A DNA stretch of 64,000 nucleotides from Chitinophagaceae bacterium (lineage in GTDB: Bacteria; Bacteroidota; Bacteroidia; Chitinophagales; Chitinophagaceae). The notes under the pieces were generated by a model that worked only from the letters and a program-made list of their open reading frames with translations, was not told the origin of the DNA and searched no databases. Location of the stretch: positions 25,479 to 89,478 of the forward strand of contig JABFRU010000042.1 in assembly GCA_013140985.1 (NCBI GenBank), written 5' to 3'. Below, in pieces: positions 27,021 through 36,400 of the stretch. Made by a program: the position numbers and the translations under genes. The number at the start of each line of letters is the position of its first letter. Position 1 is the stretch's first letter.

Positions 27021-27041
27021 AGTCATAACATCATAATATCA

Positions 27042-28037
27042 ATGAAGCTGAACCGAAATACAAAGATCTTCATCAACTACTTTCTCGGTCCGTTGTTGTT
27101 CATTTGGTTGTCATGGGCTATTTACCGGCAAATAAAAAAGCAACCTGATCTTGAAACGGCATGGAAGGGCATCAAAGAATCATTGAACAGCCCGATGGTT
27201 TGGAATATTGTTTTTGTAGTTCTTTTAATGATCGGTAATTGGTCCATTGAAGCCATAAAATGGAAAATGGCAGTGAAACCCATTCAGCCGATCAGTTTTT
27301 TAAAAGCATTCAGGGCAGTTCTTTCCGGTGTTTCATTTTCTGTCAGCCTGCCTAACCGTGTCGGCGAATATTTGGGAAGAGTATTGTACATGGATGAAGG
27401 CAACCGGCTCAAAACAATTTCCATTACCATTGTTGCCAGCATCAGCCAACTCATCATTACATTATTGATGGGCTGTATCGGGTGGCTGTTCATGCAACCT
27501 GTCATTGAAGAAAAACAATTGGTCTCTGCGATATGGTTCCGGGTAATATTATATGGGATGATAACAGCCACCATAGTTTTAACACTATTTTATTTTCGCC
27601 TGTCGTTACTAATTAAATGGGTGGATCGTTTACCTGGCAGTAAACGCTTTGCTTACCTGGTAAGGGCTTTAGAGGATTTCAATGCAACGTTACTGCTGCG
27701 GCTCTTGTCATTATCAGCATTCCGTTTTGTGGTGTTCATCGTGCAGTATTACCTGTTGTTTCGTTTATTTGATGTAGATATTTCATGGTGGCAGACTTTT
27801 TGGGCAGTGAGTGTTTCCTTTGTGGTGATGGCGGTGATTCCTTCCATCACTTTAATAGAACCGGTGCAGCGGGGAACAGTGATGGTAATGTTATCAGGTC
27901 TTTATAGTTTGAATAAACTGGGAATAGGATTTACGGCAACCGGCATCTGGTTCATCAACCTTATTGTTCCGGCGGCAATCGGCAGCTTATTAATTTTGGG
28001 AATTAAAATGAAAAAAAATAAAAATGAAGAGATTTAA
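27042..28037 (+). CDS. flippase-like integral membrane protein (lysylphosphatidylglycerol synthase TM region, UPF0104)
   Basis: A 331-residue polytopic protein with about eight transmembrane helices, among them YFLGPLLFIWLSWAIYRQI near the N-terminus and LIVPAAIGSLLILGIKM at the end. The segment VLSGVSFSVSLPNRVGEYLGRVLYM is the conserved cytoplasmic 'PxRxGE' feature of this family. There is no catalytic MprF domain, so it is the stand-alone membrane half, associated with lipid flipping in related proteins. It overlaps the DUF3108 gene by 14 bases, which indicates coupling. Confidence 0.85.
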   Translation: MKLNRNTKIFINYFLGPLLFIWLSWAIYRQIKKQPDLETAWKGIKESLNSPMVWNIVFVVLLMIGNWSIEAIKWKMAVKPIQPISFLKAFRAVLSGVSFSVSLPNRVGEYLGRVLYMDEGNRLKTISITIVASISQLIITLLMGCIGWLFMQPVIEEKQLVSAIWFRVILYGMITATIVLTLFYFRLSLLIKWVDRLPGSKRFAYLVRALEDFNATLLLRLLSLSAFRFVVFIVQYYLLFRLFDVDISWWQTFWAVSVSFVVMAVIPSITLIEPVQRGTVMVMLSGLYSLNKLGIGFTATGIWFINLIVPAAIGSLLILGIKMKKNKNEEI

Positions 28038-28845
28038 AGTATTGGCTCCATTGGCTTTGGTATTAGTATCGTTTGGCTTTTCTGTAAAGAGTGTTGCACC
28101 TGTGCCGCCGCAGGATAATTTTTGCAGCATCAGCAATATCGCTTTTAATGTAGAGGAAGAGGTGGTCTTCACAGTTTATTATGCAGTGGCCGGTATTTAT
28201 GTAAATGCAGGCAATGCTACTTTTACCAGCAAGCTGGAAACGGTTAATAATCGTCCGGTCTATCATATCACCGGCGAAGGAAAAACCAATTCATCTTACG
28301 ACTGGATATATAAAGTGAGAGATAAGTATGAAACATTTATTGATACAGCTACCATGCAGCCTTTGAAATTTATCCGCAATGTGAACGAAGGCGGTTATAA
28401 AAAATACCAGAACGTTACTTTTAATAAAACAGCGAATACAGCTGTAACAACGGATGGTGTATATAAAGTGCCGGCTTGTGTGCAGGATGTGGTGAGCTCT
28501 ATGTATTATGCCCGTAATTTGGATTTTTCTCAACTGAAACCGGAAGATAAAATTCCTTTTTCTATGTTCCTTGATAATGAAGTGTTCAATATGTATATCC
28601 GTTATGTGGGAAAAGAAGAAATAAAGACCAAGTATGGAAAATTCAATGCCATCAAAATAAAACCATTGTTATTAAAAGGCCAGATCTTCGATGGTGGTGA
28701 AAATATGACCGTATGGGTAACCGATGATGCCAATCATATACCGGTGAGAGTGGAAAGTCCGCTGGTGGTGGGCAAGGTAAAGATCGATATGATGAGTCAT
28801 AATAATCTTCGGCATCCGCTGACATCGTTGATCAAAAGAAAATAA
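28024..28845 (+). CDS. DUF3108 domain-containing protein
   Basis: A 273-residue periplasmic protein with signal peptide MKRFKVLAPLALVLVSFGFS. The mature domain matches DUF3108: an early EEEVVFTVYYAVAGIYVNAG strand, YHITGEGKTNSSYDWIYKVRDKYET, and a C-terminal MTVWVTDDANHIPVRVES, all elements of a large curved beta-sheet. The function is not established; genomic partners in the family point to the envelope. It starts inside the last codons of the flippase-like gene and ends before a hairpin shared with the convergent MBL gene. Confidence 0.88.
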   Translation: MKRFKVLAPLALVLVSFGFSVKSVAPVPPQDNFCSISNIAFNVEEEVVFTVYYAVAGIYVNAGNATFTSKLETVNNRPVYHITGEGKTNSSYDWIYKVRDKYETFIDTATMQPLKFIRNVNEGGYKKYQNVTFNKTANTAVTTDGVYKVPACVQDVVSSMYYARNLDFSQLKPEDKIPFSMFLDNEVFNMYIRYVGKEEIKTKYGKFNAIKIKPLLLKGQIFDGGENMTVWVTDDANHIPVRVESPLVVGKVKIDMMSHNNLRHPLTSLIKRK

Positions 28846-28874
28846 AAGTCTGTTTAAATACTATTCTTTGTCAC

Positions 28875-28899
28875 CCCGGACTTGATCCGGGTCTTTTTT
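28875..28899 (+). terminator. hairpin terminator CCCGGA/TCCGGG
   Basis: CCCGGA (28875-28880) and TCCGGG (28886-28891) around CTTGA, followed by TCTTTTTT. It overlaps the end of the convergent MBL gene. A near copy (CCCGAA CTTGT TCCGGG) is at 37065-37081, so it also belongs to a dispersed family. Confidence 0.7.
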
Positions 28900-29779
28900 A
28901 TATTTCTTCCAACTTAAAAAAATCTTTCGGCCGGATACCTCTCTCCGTTTGCTGTAATGTGCAGCATTCATAATCCTTGTCATGTTCGAAAAAAAGAATG
29001 TGATCATTCTCCAAAGCATTAGTAAGAAAGTTCCTTTTTTCATTCAAGGTGGTTAACGGGAACATATCATAAGCCATTACATAAGGAAGGGGAATATGAC
29101 CGGCAGAAGGAAGCAGGTCAGCCATAAACACAACCGTTCTGTCTTTATATTTTATTTGCGGCAGCATCATACTTTCGGTATGGCCGTTTACAAAACGTAC
29201 TGAAATATTTTCTGTGAACTCAACAGTCAATGTTCCGGGAGGATAAGATACCGGCCCCATTTCATTATCAAGAGGGTGTGTAATGAATTTTAATTGCCCG
29301 CTTTCTTCGATAGGTAAAATATTTTCTTTGAGAAATGAAGCTTTCTCTCTTTCATTGGGATTTACGGCCCAATCCCAATGCTCTTTATTGCTCCAGTAAG
29401 TGGCATTCTTAAAGGTTGGAACCAGTTTATCTCCTTCACGGCTGATAGAACCACCACAATGGTCAAAATGAAGATGCGTTAAAAAGGCATCGGTGATATC
29501 ATTTCGGGTAAATCCATATTTTGCTAATGACTTATCCAGTGTATCATCACCATGCAAATAATAATGACTGAAAAATTTTGCATCCTGCTTATCACCATTG
29601 CCATTATCAACTAATATCAGCCGGTTGCCATCTTCGATCAATAAGCAACGCAAAGCCCAACTGCATAAATTATTTTCATCGGCCGGATTTATTTTATTCC
29701 AGATGGATTTTGGAACAACACCAAACATGGCGCCGCCGTCGAGTTTGAAGTAGCCGGTATTGATGCTATACAATTTCAT
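28898..29779 (-). CDS. MBL-fold metallo-hydrolase
   Basis: A 293-residue cytoplasmic metallo-beta-lactamase-fold enzyme. The metal motif is THLHFDHCGG (HxHxDH), with further ligands probably in VNGHTESMM (His) and FMADLLPS (Asp). The N-terminus (MKLYSINTGYFKLDGGAMFGVVPKSIW) and overall length are like the AttM/AhlD-type lactonase branch, but acyl-homoserine lactone cleavage should not be assumed. The start overlaps the stop of the upstream MFS gene by 4 bases, so they form an operon. Confidence 0.88.
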   Translation of the reverse strand: MKLYSINTGYFKLDGGAMFGVVPKSIWNKINPADENNLCSWALRCLLIEDGNRLILVDNGNGDKQDAKFFSHYYLHGDDTLDKSLAKYGFTRNDITDAFLTHLHFDHCGGSISREGDKLVPTFKNATYWSNKEHWDWAVNPNEREKASFLKENILPIEESGQLKFITHPLDNEMGPVSYPPGTLTVEFTENISVRFVNGHTESMMLPQIKYKDRTVVFMADLLPSAGHIPLPYVMAYDMFPLTTLNEKRNFLTNALENDHILFFEHDKDYECCTLQQTERGIRPKDFFKLEEI

Positions 29780-31095
29780 TGTTCTTCAATTAAACTATTT
29801 GATCTTGTTCTTTTGTATGCAAAAGCAAGAATGATCAGGCCAAGAATGAAAAAGCCGATCAGGGCCAGGATACTGTTGCGCATGTTGCCGGTTAGATGGG
29901 TAATAAAACCAAAGCTGAACATCCCTACAACGATCGCAATTTTTTCTGTTACGTCATAAAAACTAAAAAAAGAAGCAGTGTCTTTTGTCGGCGGCATTAG
30001 TTTGCTATATGTACTGCGGCTTAATGATTGTATGCCGCCCATTACCAATCCAACTGCCGTAGCGATCCCGAAGAATTGCCACTTATTGTACAAAAAGAAA
30101 AAAGCGAAAAGGCAAATAAGCACCCAAATAGATATAGTAAACATCAGCACCCTGAAATTTCCATATTTATCCGAAAGACGACTCATGAGGAAAGCGCCGA
30201 GTATGGCAACGAGCTGAATGATAACAACCGTTATAATAAGAGTGGTTGTGTCAAGCTGCAACTCTTCGCTTCCAAAATTGGTAGCTATCAGCATAACGGT
30301 TTGCACACCCATATTGTAAAAAAAGAAAGCGCAAAGAAAAAGCCACATCACTGGTCTTGCCTTGATTTGTTTTAATACCAGTGATAATTCATGAAAACCA
30401 TTACTGAAAATATTTTTATTGTTGACAGTCCCGGCAGGCTGGCTTTTCGGCATTCTTCTCAACGTTATTTGTGCAAAACCCAACCACCAAAGTCCTACCA
30501 GTACAAAAGTCATCCGTACTGCATTGCTTTGGGCAGCTTCATCATCACCGGCCAGGGTTACCAATACAAACCCGATCAATTGTAAAAGAACACTACCGAT
30601 ATAACCATACATAAATCCTTTGGCGCTGATACGATCCCTGTCTTTCGGAGCGGCTATTTCAGGTAAATAGCTATTATAAAAAACCAAACTGCTCCAGTAT
30701 CCTACCGTAGCTGTGATCAGCAATATAGTTCCCAGTAAAAGCGTATCTCCTTTAAAAAAATAAAAACCCATGCAACTTATAGAACCAAGAATGACGAGCA
30801 AACGCATAAAACTTTTCTTATTGCCTTTGTAGTCTGCAATAGAACTTAGAACAGGAGACATAATAGCGACGATAAGAAAGCCGAATGCCAGAGTATAATC
30901 GTAAAGAGAGGAGTTGGGAATATTTTTGAACCAGAGAAAATCAATGTAATCGGTTTTTGTTTTATCGTTGCCATCGCCGGTAACGCCTAAATAATAAAGG
31001 GGGAAAAAAGTGGTGGTGATGACAAGGTTGTAAACACTGTTGGCCCAGTCATACATGGCCCAGCCGTTCACCACCTTTTTGGAAGCTGTTTGCAT
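29776..31095 (-). CDS. MFS transporter, UMF1 (Atg22-like) family
   Basis: A 439-residue permease with 12 predicted helices. The N-terminus KKVVNGWAMYDWANSVYNLVITTTFFPLYY is the signature of the UMF1/Atg22 branch (WAxYDWANS). The loop between helices 2 and 3 contains SSIADYKGNKKSFMRL, and the mirrored loop in the second half contains SRLSDKYGNFR, the usual MFS charged motifs. Eukaryotic relatives export amino acids from vacuoles, but the bacterial substrates are unknown. It overlaps the MBL gene by 4 bases, and no promoter consensus was located. Confidence 0.88.
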   Translation of the reverse strand: MQTASKKVVNGWAMYDWANSVYNLVITTTFFPLYYLGVTGDGNDKTKTDYIDFLWFKNIPNSSLYDYTLAFGFLIVAIMSPVLSSIADYKGNKKSFMRLLVILGSISCMGFYFFKGDTLLLGTILLITATVGYWSSLVFYNSYLPEIAAPKDRDRISAKGFMYGYIGSVLLQLIGFVLVTLAGDDEAAQSNAVRMTFVLVGLWWLGFAQITLRRMPKSQPAGTVNNKNIFSNGFHELSLVLKQIKARPVMWLFLCAFFFYNMGVQTVMLIATNFGSEELQLDTTTLIITVVIIQLVAILGAFLMSRLSDKYGNFRVLMFTISIWVLICLFAFFFLYNKWQFFGIATAVGLVMGGIQSLSRSTYSKLMPPTKDTASFFSFYDVTEKIAIVVGMFSFGFITHLTGNMRNSILALIGFFILGLIILAFAYKRTRSNSLIEEQ

Positions 31096-31177
31096 TGGTT
31101 ATGCTTTCAGTAAAAATAGGAAAACCAAGAGAGAAAGTTTAAGGGTTTAAAGTTGACACGCAAACCTTAAAGCGTAT

Positions 31178-32005
31178 CTATCCTTCTATTACACCGGTCA
31201 GCAACAATATCAATAAAGTGATACCGGCCAATATGCGATACACACCAAACACTTTGAAGCCATAAACTTTCAGATAGTTGATGAAAAAGCGGATGGCGAA
31301 CATGGCCACTACAAAAGCAACTACATTGCCCGTAATAAAAGAAACCGTATTTTCTTCTGTAGATGTAATAATATCAATCCCTCTTCTGACTACTCCCCCG
31401 GCGCTTGTCCATTTTTTTACAAATAAAGAATAAATAGAGGCAGCCAGCATGGTAGGTACAGCCAGGAAAAAAGAAAACTCAGCAGCCAGATGACGGGTGA
31501 ATTTTTGTGACATACCGCCAATGATACTAGCAGCGCTGCGGCTAACACCGGGGATCATCGCAATGGTTTGCCAAAGACCAACAATAAATGCTTTTGGAAA
31601 ACTTATTTGGTCATCTGATTCAATGGTTGGCTTTTTAAATAAAGAATCAATGACCATTAATAGCAAACCGCCGGCCAGCATAGCTATCGCAACTGTAGTG
31701 GGACTTTCCAGCAGATCATCTATTTCATCAGAGAAAAAATAACCCAATACCAACGCAGGAATAACACCAACGATCAATTTTGCATAGAACTGCCAGCGAC
31801 GGAATTCAAAGAATTTTCTTCCATATAATACTACCACGGCGAGTATAGCGCCGAACTGGATAGATACTTCATATAATTTGGTGAACTCGTCTTTGTGAAT
31901 GCCCAGCATGGAACTGGTAATGATCATGTGGCCGGTAGAAGAAACCGGTAAAAATTCTGTCAGCCCTTCAACAACGGCCAAAACAATTGCTTCAATGATA
32001 TTCAT
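31178..32005 (-). CDS. uppP: undecaprenyl-diphosphate phosphatase
   Basis: A 275-residue inner-membrane phosphatase (BacA) that recycles undecaprenyl pyrophosphate to the monophosphate carrier for peptidoglycan and other glycan assembly. Catalytic signatures are EGLTEFLPVSSTGHMI (residues 13-27) and PGVSRSAASI in the second half. About seven to eight helices are visible. It is the last gene of ftsX - DUF3098 - uppP, an order common in Bacteroidota that links cell division with cell-wall precursor recycling. Confidence 0.95.
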   Translation of the reverse strand: MNIIEAIVLAVVEGLTEFLPVSSTGHMIITSSMLGIHKDEFTKLYEVSIQFGAILAVVVLYGRKFFEFRRWQFYAKLIVGVIPALVLGYFFSDEIDDLLESPTTVAIAMLAGGLLLMVIDSLFKKPTIESDDQISFPKAFIVGLWQTIAMIPGVSRSAASIIGGMSQKFTRHLAAEFSFFLAVPTMLAASIYSLFVKKWTSAGGVVRRGIDIITSTEENTVSFITGNVVAFVVAMFAIRFFINYLKVYGFKVFGVYRILAGITLLILLLTGVIEG

Positions 32006-32079
32006 GCAGGGAATTGGTTTTGTAAAAAATAAGGCGATACATATGCATCGCCTTGTAAACTTATTAACTTATTTGTGAA

Positions 32080-32337
32080 TCAACCAACGTTTTCTTTCAC
32101 TTTGGGTCTTTTGAAAATTGCATATATCTCTATCACCAGTCCGGCCAGTATAAGAAGCGGGGCAACGGTGATGCGTCTTGCGCTATATACAGCGTCAGCA
32201 TCAAATTTTGCAGGGTTTTTATTGCTGGCTCCGCCCGACATCAGGAACATGCCGATCGCTATCACTAAAAGACCTATCAGCATCCACATATAATTTTCTT
32301 TGCTGAACATGGACGGGGAATTTTTCTTTTCACTCAT
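32080..32337 (-). CDS. DUF3098 domain-containing membrane protein
   Basis: An 85-residue protein with a short charged N-terminus (MSEKKNSPSMFSKENY), a first helix MWMLIGLLVIAIGMFLMSGG, a loop containing SNKNPAKFDADAVYSARRIT, and a second helix APLLILAGLVIEIYAIF. This is the complete DUF3098 layout. Its function is unknown, but its position between ftsX and uppP is conserved in the phylum, which suggests a role in division or envelope growth. Confidence 0.9.
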   Translation of the reverse strand: MSEKKNSPSMFSKENYMWMLIGLLVIAIGMFLMSGGASNKNPAKFDADAVYSARRITVAPLLILAGLVIEIYAIFKRPKVKENVG

Positions 32338-32370
32338 ACTGTCAAATTTAAGCGGTGCAATATAGCGAAT

Positions 32371-32446
32371 TTAGTGAATGGTGAATAGTCAATGGGCAAT
32401 TACTGCTCCGGGACCTATTCACAATTCACTATTGACCATTCACTAA
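32371..32446. repeat. inverted repeat that supplies the ftsX stop codon
   Basis: TTAGTGAATGGT (32371-32382) and ACCATTCACTAA (32435-32446) are perfect inverted copies, with further related GAATAGTCAAT/ATTCACTATTGAC units between. The ftsX stop (TAG, 32445-32443 on the minus strand) is inside the right arm. It belongs to the same style of AT-rich interspersed repeats as those at 43638 and 56153. Confidence 0.6.
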
Positions 32447-33315
32447 TAGAGATCGTCCAGCTTCATCTTCAGGTATTTTACCACACTGCGGTTGGTACTG
32501 AAAAGAGTGATACCTATACCGAGAACGATCAACATTAAAAACAATAACAGCAAAAGCCCTGTATCATGAATGGCTTTTAACCAGCTTATATTGCCTTCAA
32601 ATACTAAAATAACAACGTAGAGAAAAACAGAAGCAATGACGCCGCTGATAGCGCCATTGATAATAGCCCGTATGTTCAACGGCTTGGCAATGAACCAACG
32701 GGTGGCTCCTACCATTTGCATGGTCTTTATCAGGAAACGGTTGCTGAACATGGCCAGGCGGATAGTATTATCGATCAGGAAGATCACTACAATTGCTATG
32801 AGGATGGCCAGCCCCAGGAATCCAAGACTCAAAATGCGGATATTTTTGTTTAAGCTACCTACCAGCTCTTCCGGATACTTTACATCGGTAACATAAGTTT
32901 GCGCTTCAATATCTTTTTTGATAGCGTTTAATGAATCTACCTGCACATACTGGTTCTTTATCTTAAAATAAATAGCATCCGGAAGCGGATTTTCATTCAA
33001 TACTTTGGTCCAGTCCTCGTTACCATCCTGCAGATATATCTTCTGTGCTTCTTCTTTTGACACATAACGGACAGCCTTCATGTAAGGTCTTGTATTGATG
33101 TAATTCATCAGCGCAGTACTGTCTTTGGGATTCAGATTGGGAAGGAGATAGGCCCTTACCTCCACGCTTTCTTTAAAATAATTGCCCATCTTATTGGCAT
33201 TGATCACCAGCCAGCCAATAATACCTAAGAAAAATAAAACAAGGGTAACACCTACCACAGACATGAAGTAAGAAGGTTTACCTTTTTTAAAAGAAGCTTT
33301 TCCTGATTGAGACAT
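32443..33315 (-). CDS. ftsX: cell division protein FtsX
   Basis: A 290-residue permease-like protein that, with FtsE, couples the divisome to peptidoglycan hydrolase activation. It has one N-terminal helix (VVGVTLVLFFLGIIGWLVI), a periplasmic domain (EVRAYLLPNLNPKDS... to about residue 150) and three C-terminal helices including FLGLAILIAIVVIFLIDNTIRLAM. Start ATG 33315 (MSQSGKASFKKGKPSYFMS) is preferred; a longer reading to 33390 adds an unrelated 25-residue leader. No ftsE is nearby, which is normal for this phylum. The last codons lie in a repeat. Confidence 0.92.
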   Translation of the reverse strand: MSQSGKASFKKGKPSYFMSVVGVTLVLFFLGIIGWLVINANKMGNYFKESVEVRAYLLPNLNPKDSTALMNYINTRPYMKAVRYVSKEEAQKIYLQDGNEDWTKVLNENPLPDAIYFKIKNQYVQVDSLNAIKKDIEAQTYVTDVKYPEELVGSLNKNIRILSLGFLGLAILIAIVVIFLIDNTIRLAMFSNRFLIKTMQMVGATRWFIAKPLNIRAIINGAISGVIASVFLYVVILVFEGNISWLKAIHDTGLLLLLFLMLIVLGIGITLFSTNRSVVKYLKMKLDDLY

Positions 33316-33499
33316 GAGTACTGAATTTGAATGTAATGGGTGAGCAAAAATAACAGATTCAGCAGTACAATCAGTATTTTTGCTGCCCAATTAAACGATT
33401 GCCCCCGGTTCATATTGCCATGTATGAGGAAAGAGATTTGTTAAAGAATCAAGATCATCATTAACATTAATTCAAAAGGAGAATAAACAGCGGATAAGA

Positions 33500-36400
33500 A
33501 TGGAATACAATTTCAGAGATATTGAAAAGAAATGGCAGCAATGGTGGAGCGAGAATAAGGTATATAAAGTGTCGAATGATTCACCCAAACCAAAATGTTA
33601 TGTGCTCGATATGTTCCCGTATCCGAGTGGCGCCGGTTTGCATGTGGGACATCCGCTGGGTTATATTGCCAGCGATATTTACAGCCGTTATAAAAGATTA
33701 AAAGGTTTCAATGTGCTGCACCCGATGGGATATGATGCATTTGGTTTGCCGGCGGAACAATATGCAATTGAGCATGGCATTCATCCTGCTGTTTCCACTG
33801 CAGCTAACATAAAAAATTTCAGAAGTCAGCTGGATAAGATCGGTTTTTGTTATGACTGGGACCGGGAAGTGAATACTTCCAAACCCGGTTATTATAAATG
33901 GACACAGTGGATCTTTCTGCAATTGTTCAACAGTTATTTCTGTCATACAGAAAAGAAAGCATTGCCCATTTCAAAGCTTATAAAAAAATATGAAGAGAAA
34001 GGAGCAGTACCAAAAACCGGGGAGTTCATTCCCGGCAAACATTTTACGGCTGAGCAATGGAAAGCTTTTTCTGAAAAAGAGAAAGCCGATGTTTTGATGA
34101 GGAGACGACTGGCTTATTGCGGTTACGGAGAAGTGAACTGGTGCGAAGCATTGGGAACTGTTTTGGCCAATGACGAAGTAGTGAATGGTGTGAGTGAAAG
34201 AGGAGGTCATCCTGTAGTGAAAAAAACATTGCGTCAATGGTATTTAAGAATTACGGAATATGCTGATCGTTTGCTTGAAGGACTTGACAAAGTTGATTTC
34301 AGTGATGCGATGAAAGAGATGCAGACGAATTGGATCGGTAAATCAACGGGAGCGGAAATAGACTTTAAGCTTTGGGGCGGGGCCTCACCCTTACCCTCTC
34401 CTGGCGGAGAGGAAATTTCGCAAGACCCCGTTAAAGAAAAATTCTTCAGGACGGCCGATAGCGGTAACTGGCATATATTAAAAAAATATGGCCGGGAAAA
34501 TAGAAAAGATCCAACGGAAGCGGAAGATATTTTGTGGCAACGTCTTCGCAATAATCAATTGGGTGCAAAGGTTCGCCGGCAACATGCCATCCAGGGTTAT
34601 ATTGCTGATTTTGTTTTTCTCGAAGTAAAACTGGTGATAGAAGTAGATGGCGAATATCATAATGAAGAGGAGCAAAAAATATATGATGATGCAAGAACAA
34701 AATTTCTGAATGAGTTTGGCTTGCAATTATTACGGTTCACTAATGAAGAAGTAATAAGTAACACAGAAAAAGTAATAAATGAAATAAAAAGTTCGATAGA
34801 ACAACAAAGACAAAAATTTAAAACAACTGCTGCTGACGGAGAACTGTCTCCCTCTCCGCAAGGAGAGGGCCGGGGTGAGGCTAAACTCCGGGTTTACACC
34901 ACAAGACCCGATACTATTTTCGGCGTTGACTTCATGGTCATTGCACCGGAGCATGAACTGGTAGAAGAAATTACAACCGACGAACAAAAGCAAGCCGTTG
35001 ATGAGTACATCGCCTATGTAAAAAGCAGGAGTGAAAGAGAACGCATGGCGGAGAAAAAGATCAGTGGTGTATTTACCGGCGCTTATGCATTGAATCCATT
35101 TAACGGAAGAGAAATTCCTATCTGGATATCAGAATATGTGTTGGCAGGATATGGCACCGGCGCTATCATGGGTGTGCCCTGCGGCGATGAAAGAGATCAC
35201 CGGTTTGCAAAGCATTTCAATATTCCCATCACCAATATCATTGGTGAATATTATACTGGAGAAGATGCGAATCCTACTTACGATGCTGTGTTAGAGAACA
35301 GCGATTTCATCAATGGGATGAAGATGAAAGATGCGATTGATGTGGTAGTAAGGAAGGTGGAAGAAATGGGAATTGGCCAACGCAAAGTGAATTATAAAAT
35401 GCGGGATGCCGCATTCAGCCGCCAGCGCTACTGGGGCGAACCATTTCCTATTGTTTGGAAAAATGAAATTGCATATCCATTGAGTGAGTCTGAATTGCCG
35501 GTGGAGTTGCCGCACATGGATGACCTCAAACCTGGTCCCGATGCGCAAGGTCCATTGGCAAATCTTACGGAGTGGATTAATCTCCCCTCTCCGTCAGGAG
35601 AGGGGTTGGGGGTGAGGCGAGAAGTGAACACCATGCCCGGCTATGCAGGAAGCAGTTGGTATTTTTTAAGATACATGGATCCTGATAATGAAAAAGAATT
35701 CTGTTCCCGTAAAGCAGCTGATTATTGGGGACAGGTTGATCTGTATATTGGCGGAACTGAACATGCAGTAGGTCATTTATTATACAGCCGCATGTGGACG
35801 AAATTTTTATTTGATCTTGGTTTGATAGAACATGATGAGCCGTATAAAAGATTGGTGAACCAGGGGATGATACAGGGGAGTAGCAGGTTCGCTTATTTTC
35901 TTACCGTAAATTATTCTTCACTTAATTCTGAAAGTAAATCAACAAGAGTATTTCTTTCAAAAAAGTGGGTTGATATAATTGAATCCGACAATACTCAAAA
36001 ATTCATCTCAGAAAAAATCAGCGAAGTTCTAGGCAAAAAAATCGCATTGCATCATGTGGATGTATCATATGGCGAAAAACCAATACCGACACATGTTGAT
36101 GTAAATATTGTTGATGGTGTTGAATTAGATATTGAGGCATTTAAGAGATGGAGAAGCGGCGAATATGCAAACGCAGAATTTATCTTAGAAGATGGCAAAT
36201 ACATCTGCGGTGTTGAAACAGAAAAAATGTCCAAATCAAAATTCAATACTGTCAATCCCGATGATCTTGTAATGAAATACGGCGCCGACACTTTCCGCAT
36301 GTATGAAATGTTTCTCGGCCCGGTAGAAATGAGCAAGCCATGGGATACAAAAGGTATCGAAGGTGTTCATCGTTTCCTGAAAAAATTCTGGCGCTTGTTT

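Larger units (their letters stand above)
34382..34881 (+). mobile_element. repeat-bounded DUF559 nuclease module inside leuS
   Basis: A 500-base block with terminal inverted sequences GCCTCACCC (34382-34390) and GGGTGAGGC (34873-34881), each adjoining a CCCTCTCC/GGAGAGGG hairpin. Between them is a continuous DUF559 domain of about 115 residues, with the restriction-like nuclease residues (Asp in ADFVF, Glu and Asp in VIEVDG) present. I see no internal stop and no obvious target duplication. It looks like a small mobile or homing-like unit tolerated in a LeuRS surface loop. Mobility is inferred, not shown. Confidence 0.6.

Noticed and set aside
28898..29779. Calling the MBL enzyme an acyl-homoserine lactonase
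   Set aside because: HxHxDH is shared by the whole superfamily and no quorum-sensing genes are nearby.
35880..36215. Extra LeuRS segment before KMSKS as another foreign insertion
   Set aside because: The stretch ending in the DVNIVDGVELDIEAFKRW region is, from family knowledge, a usual feature of Bacteroidota LeuRS, and no repeat borders it.
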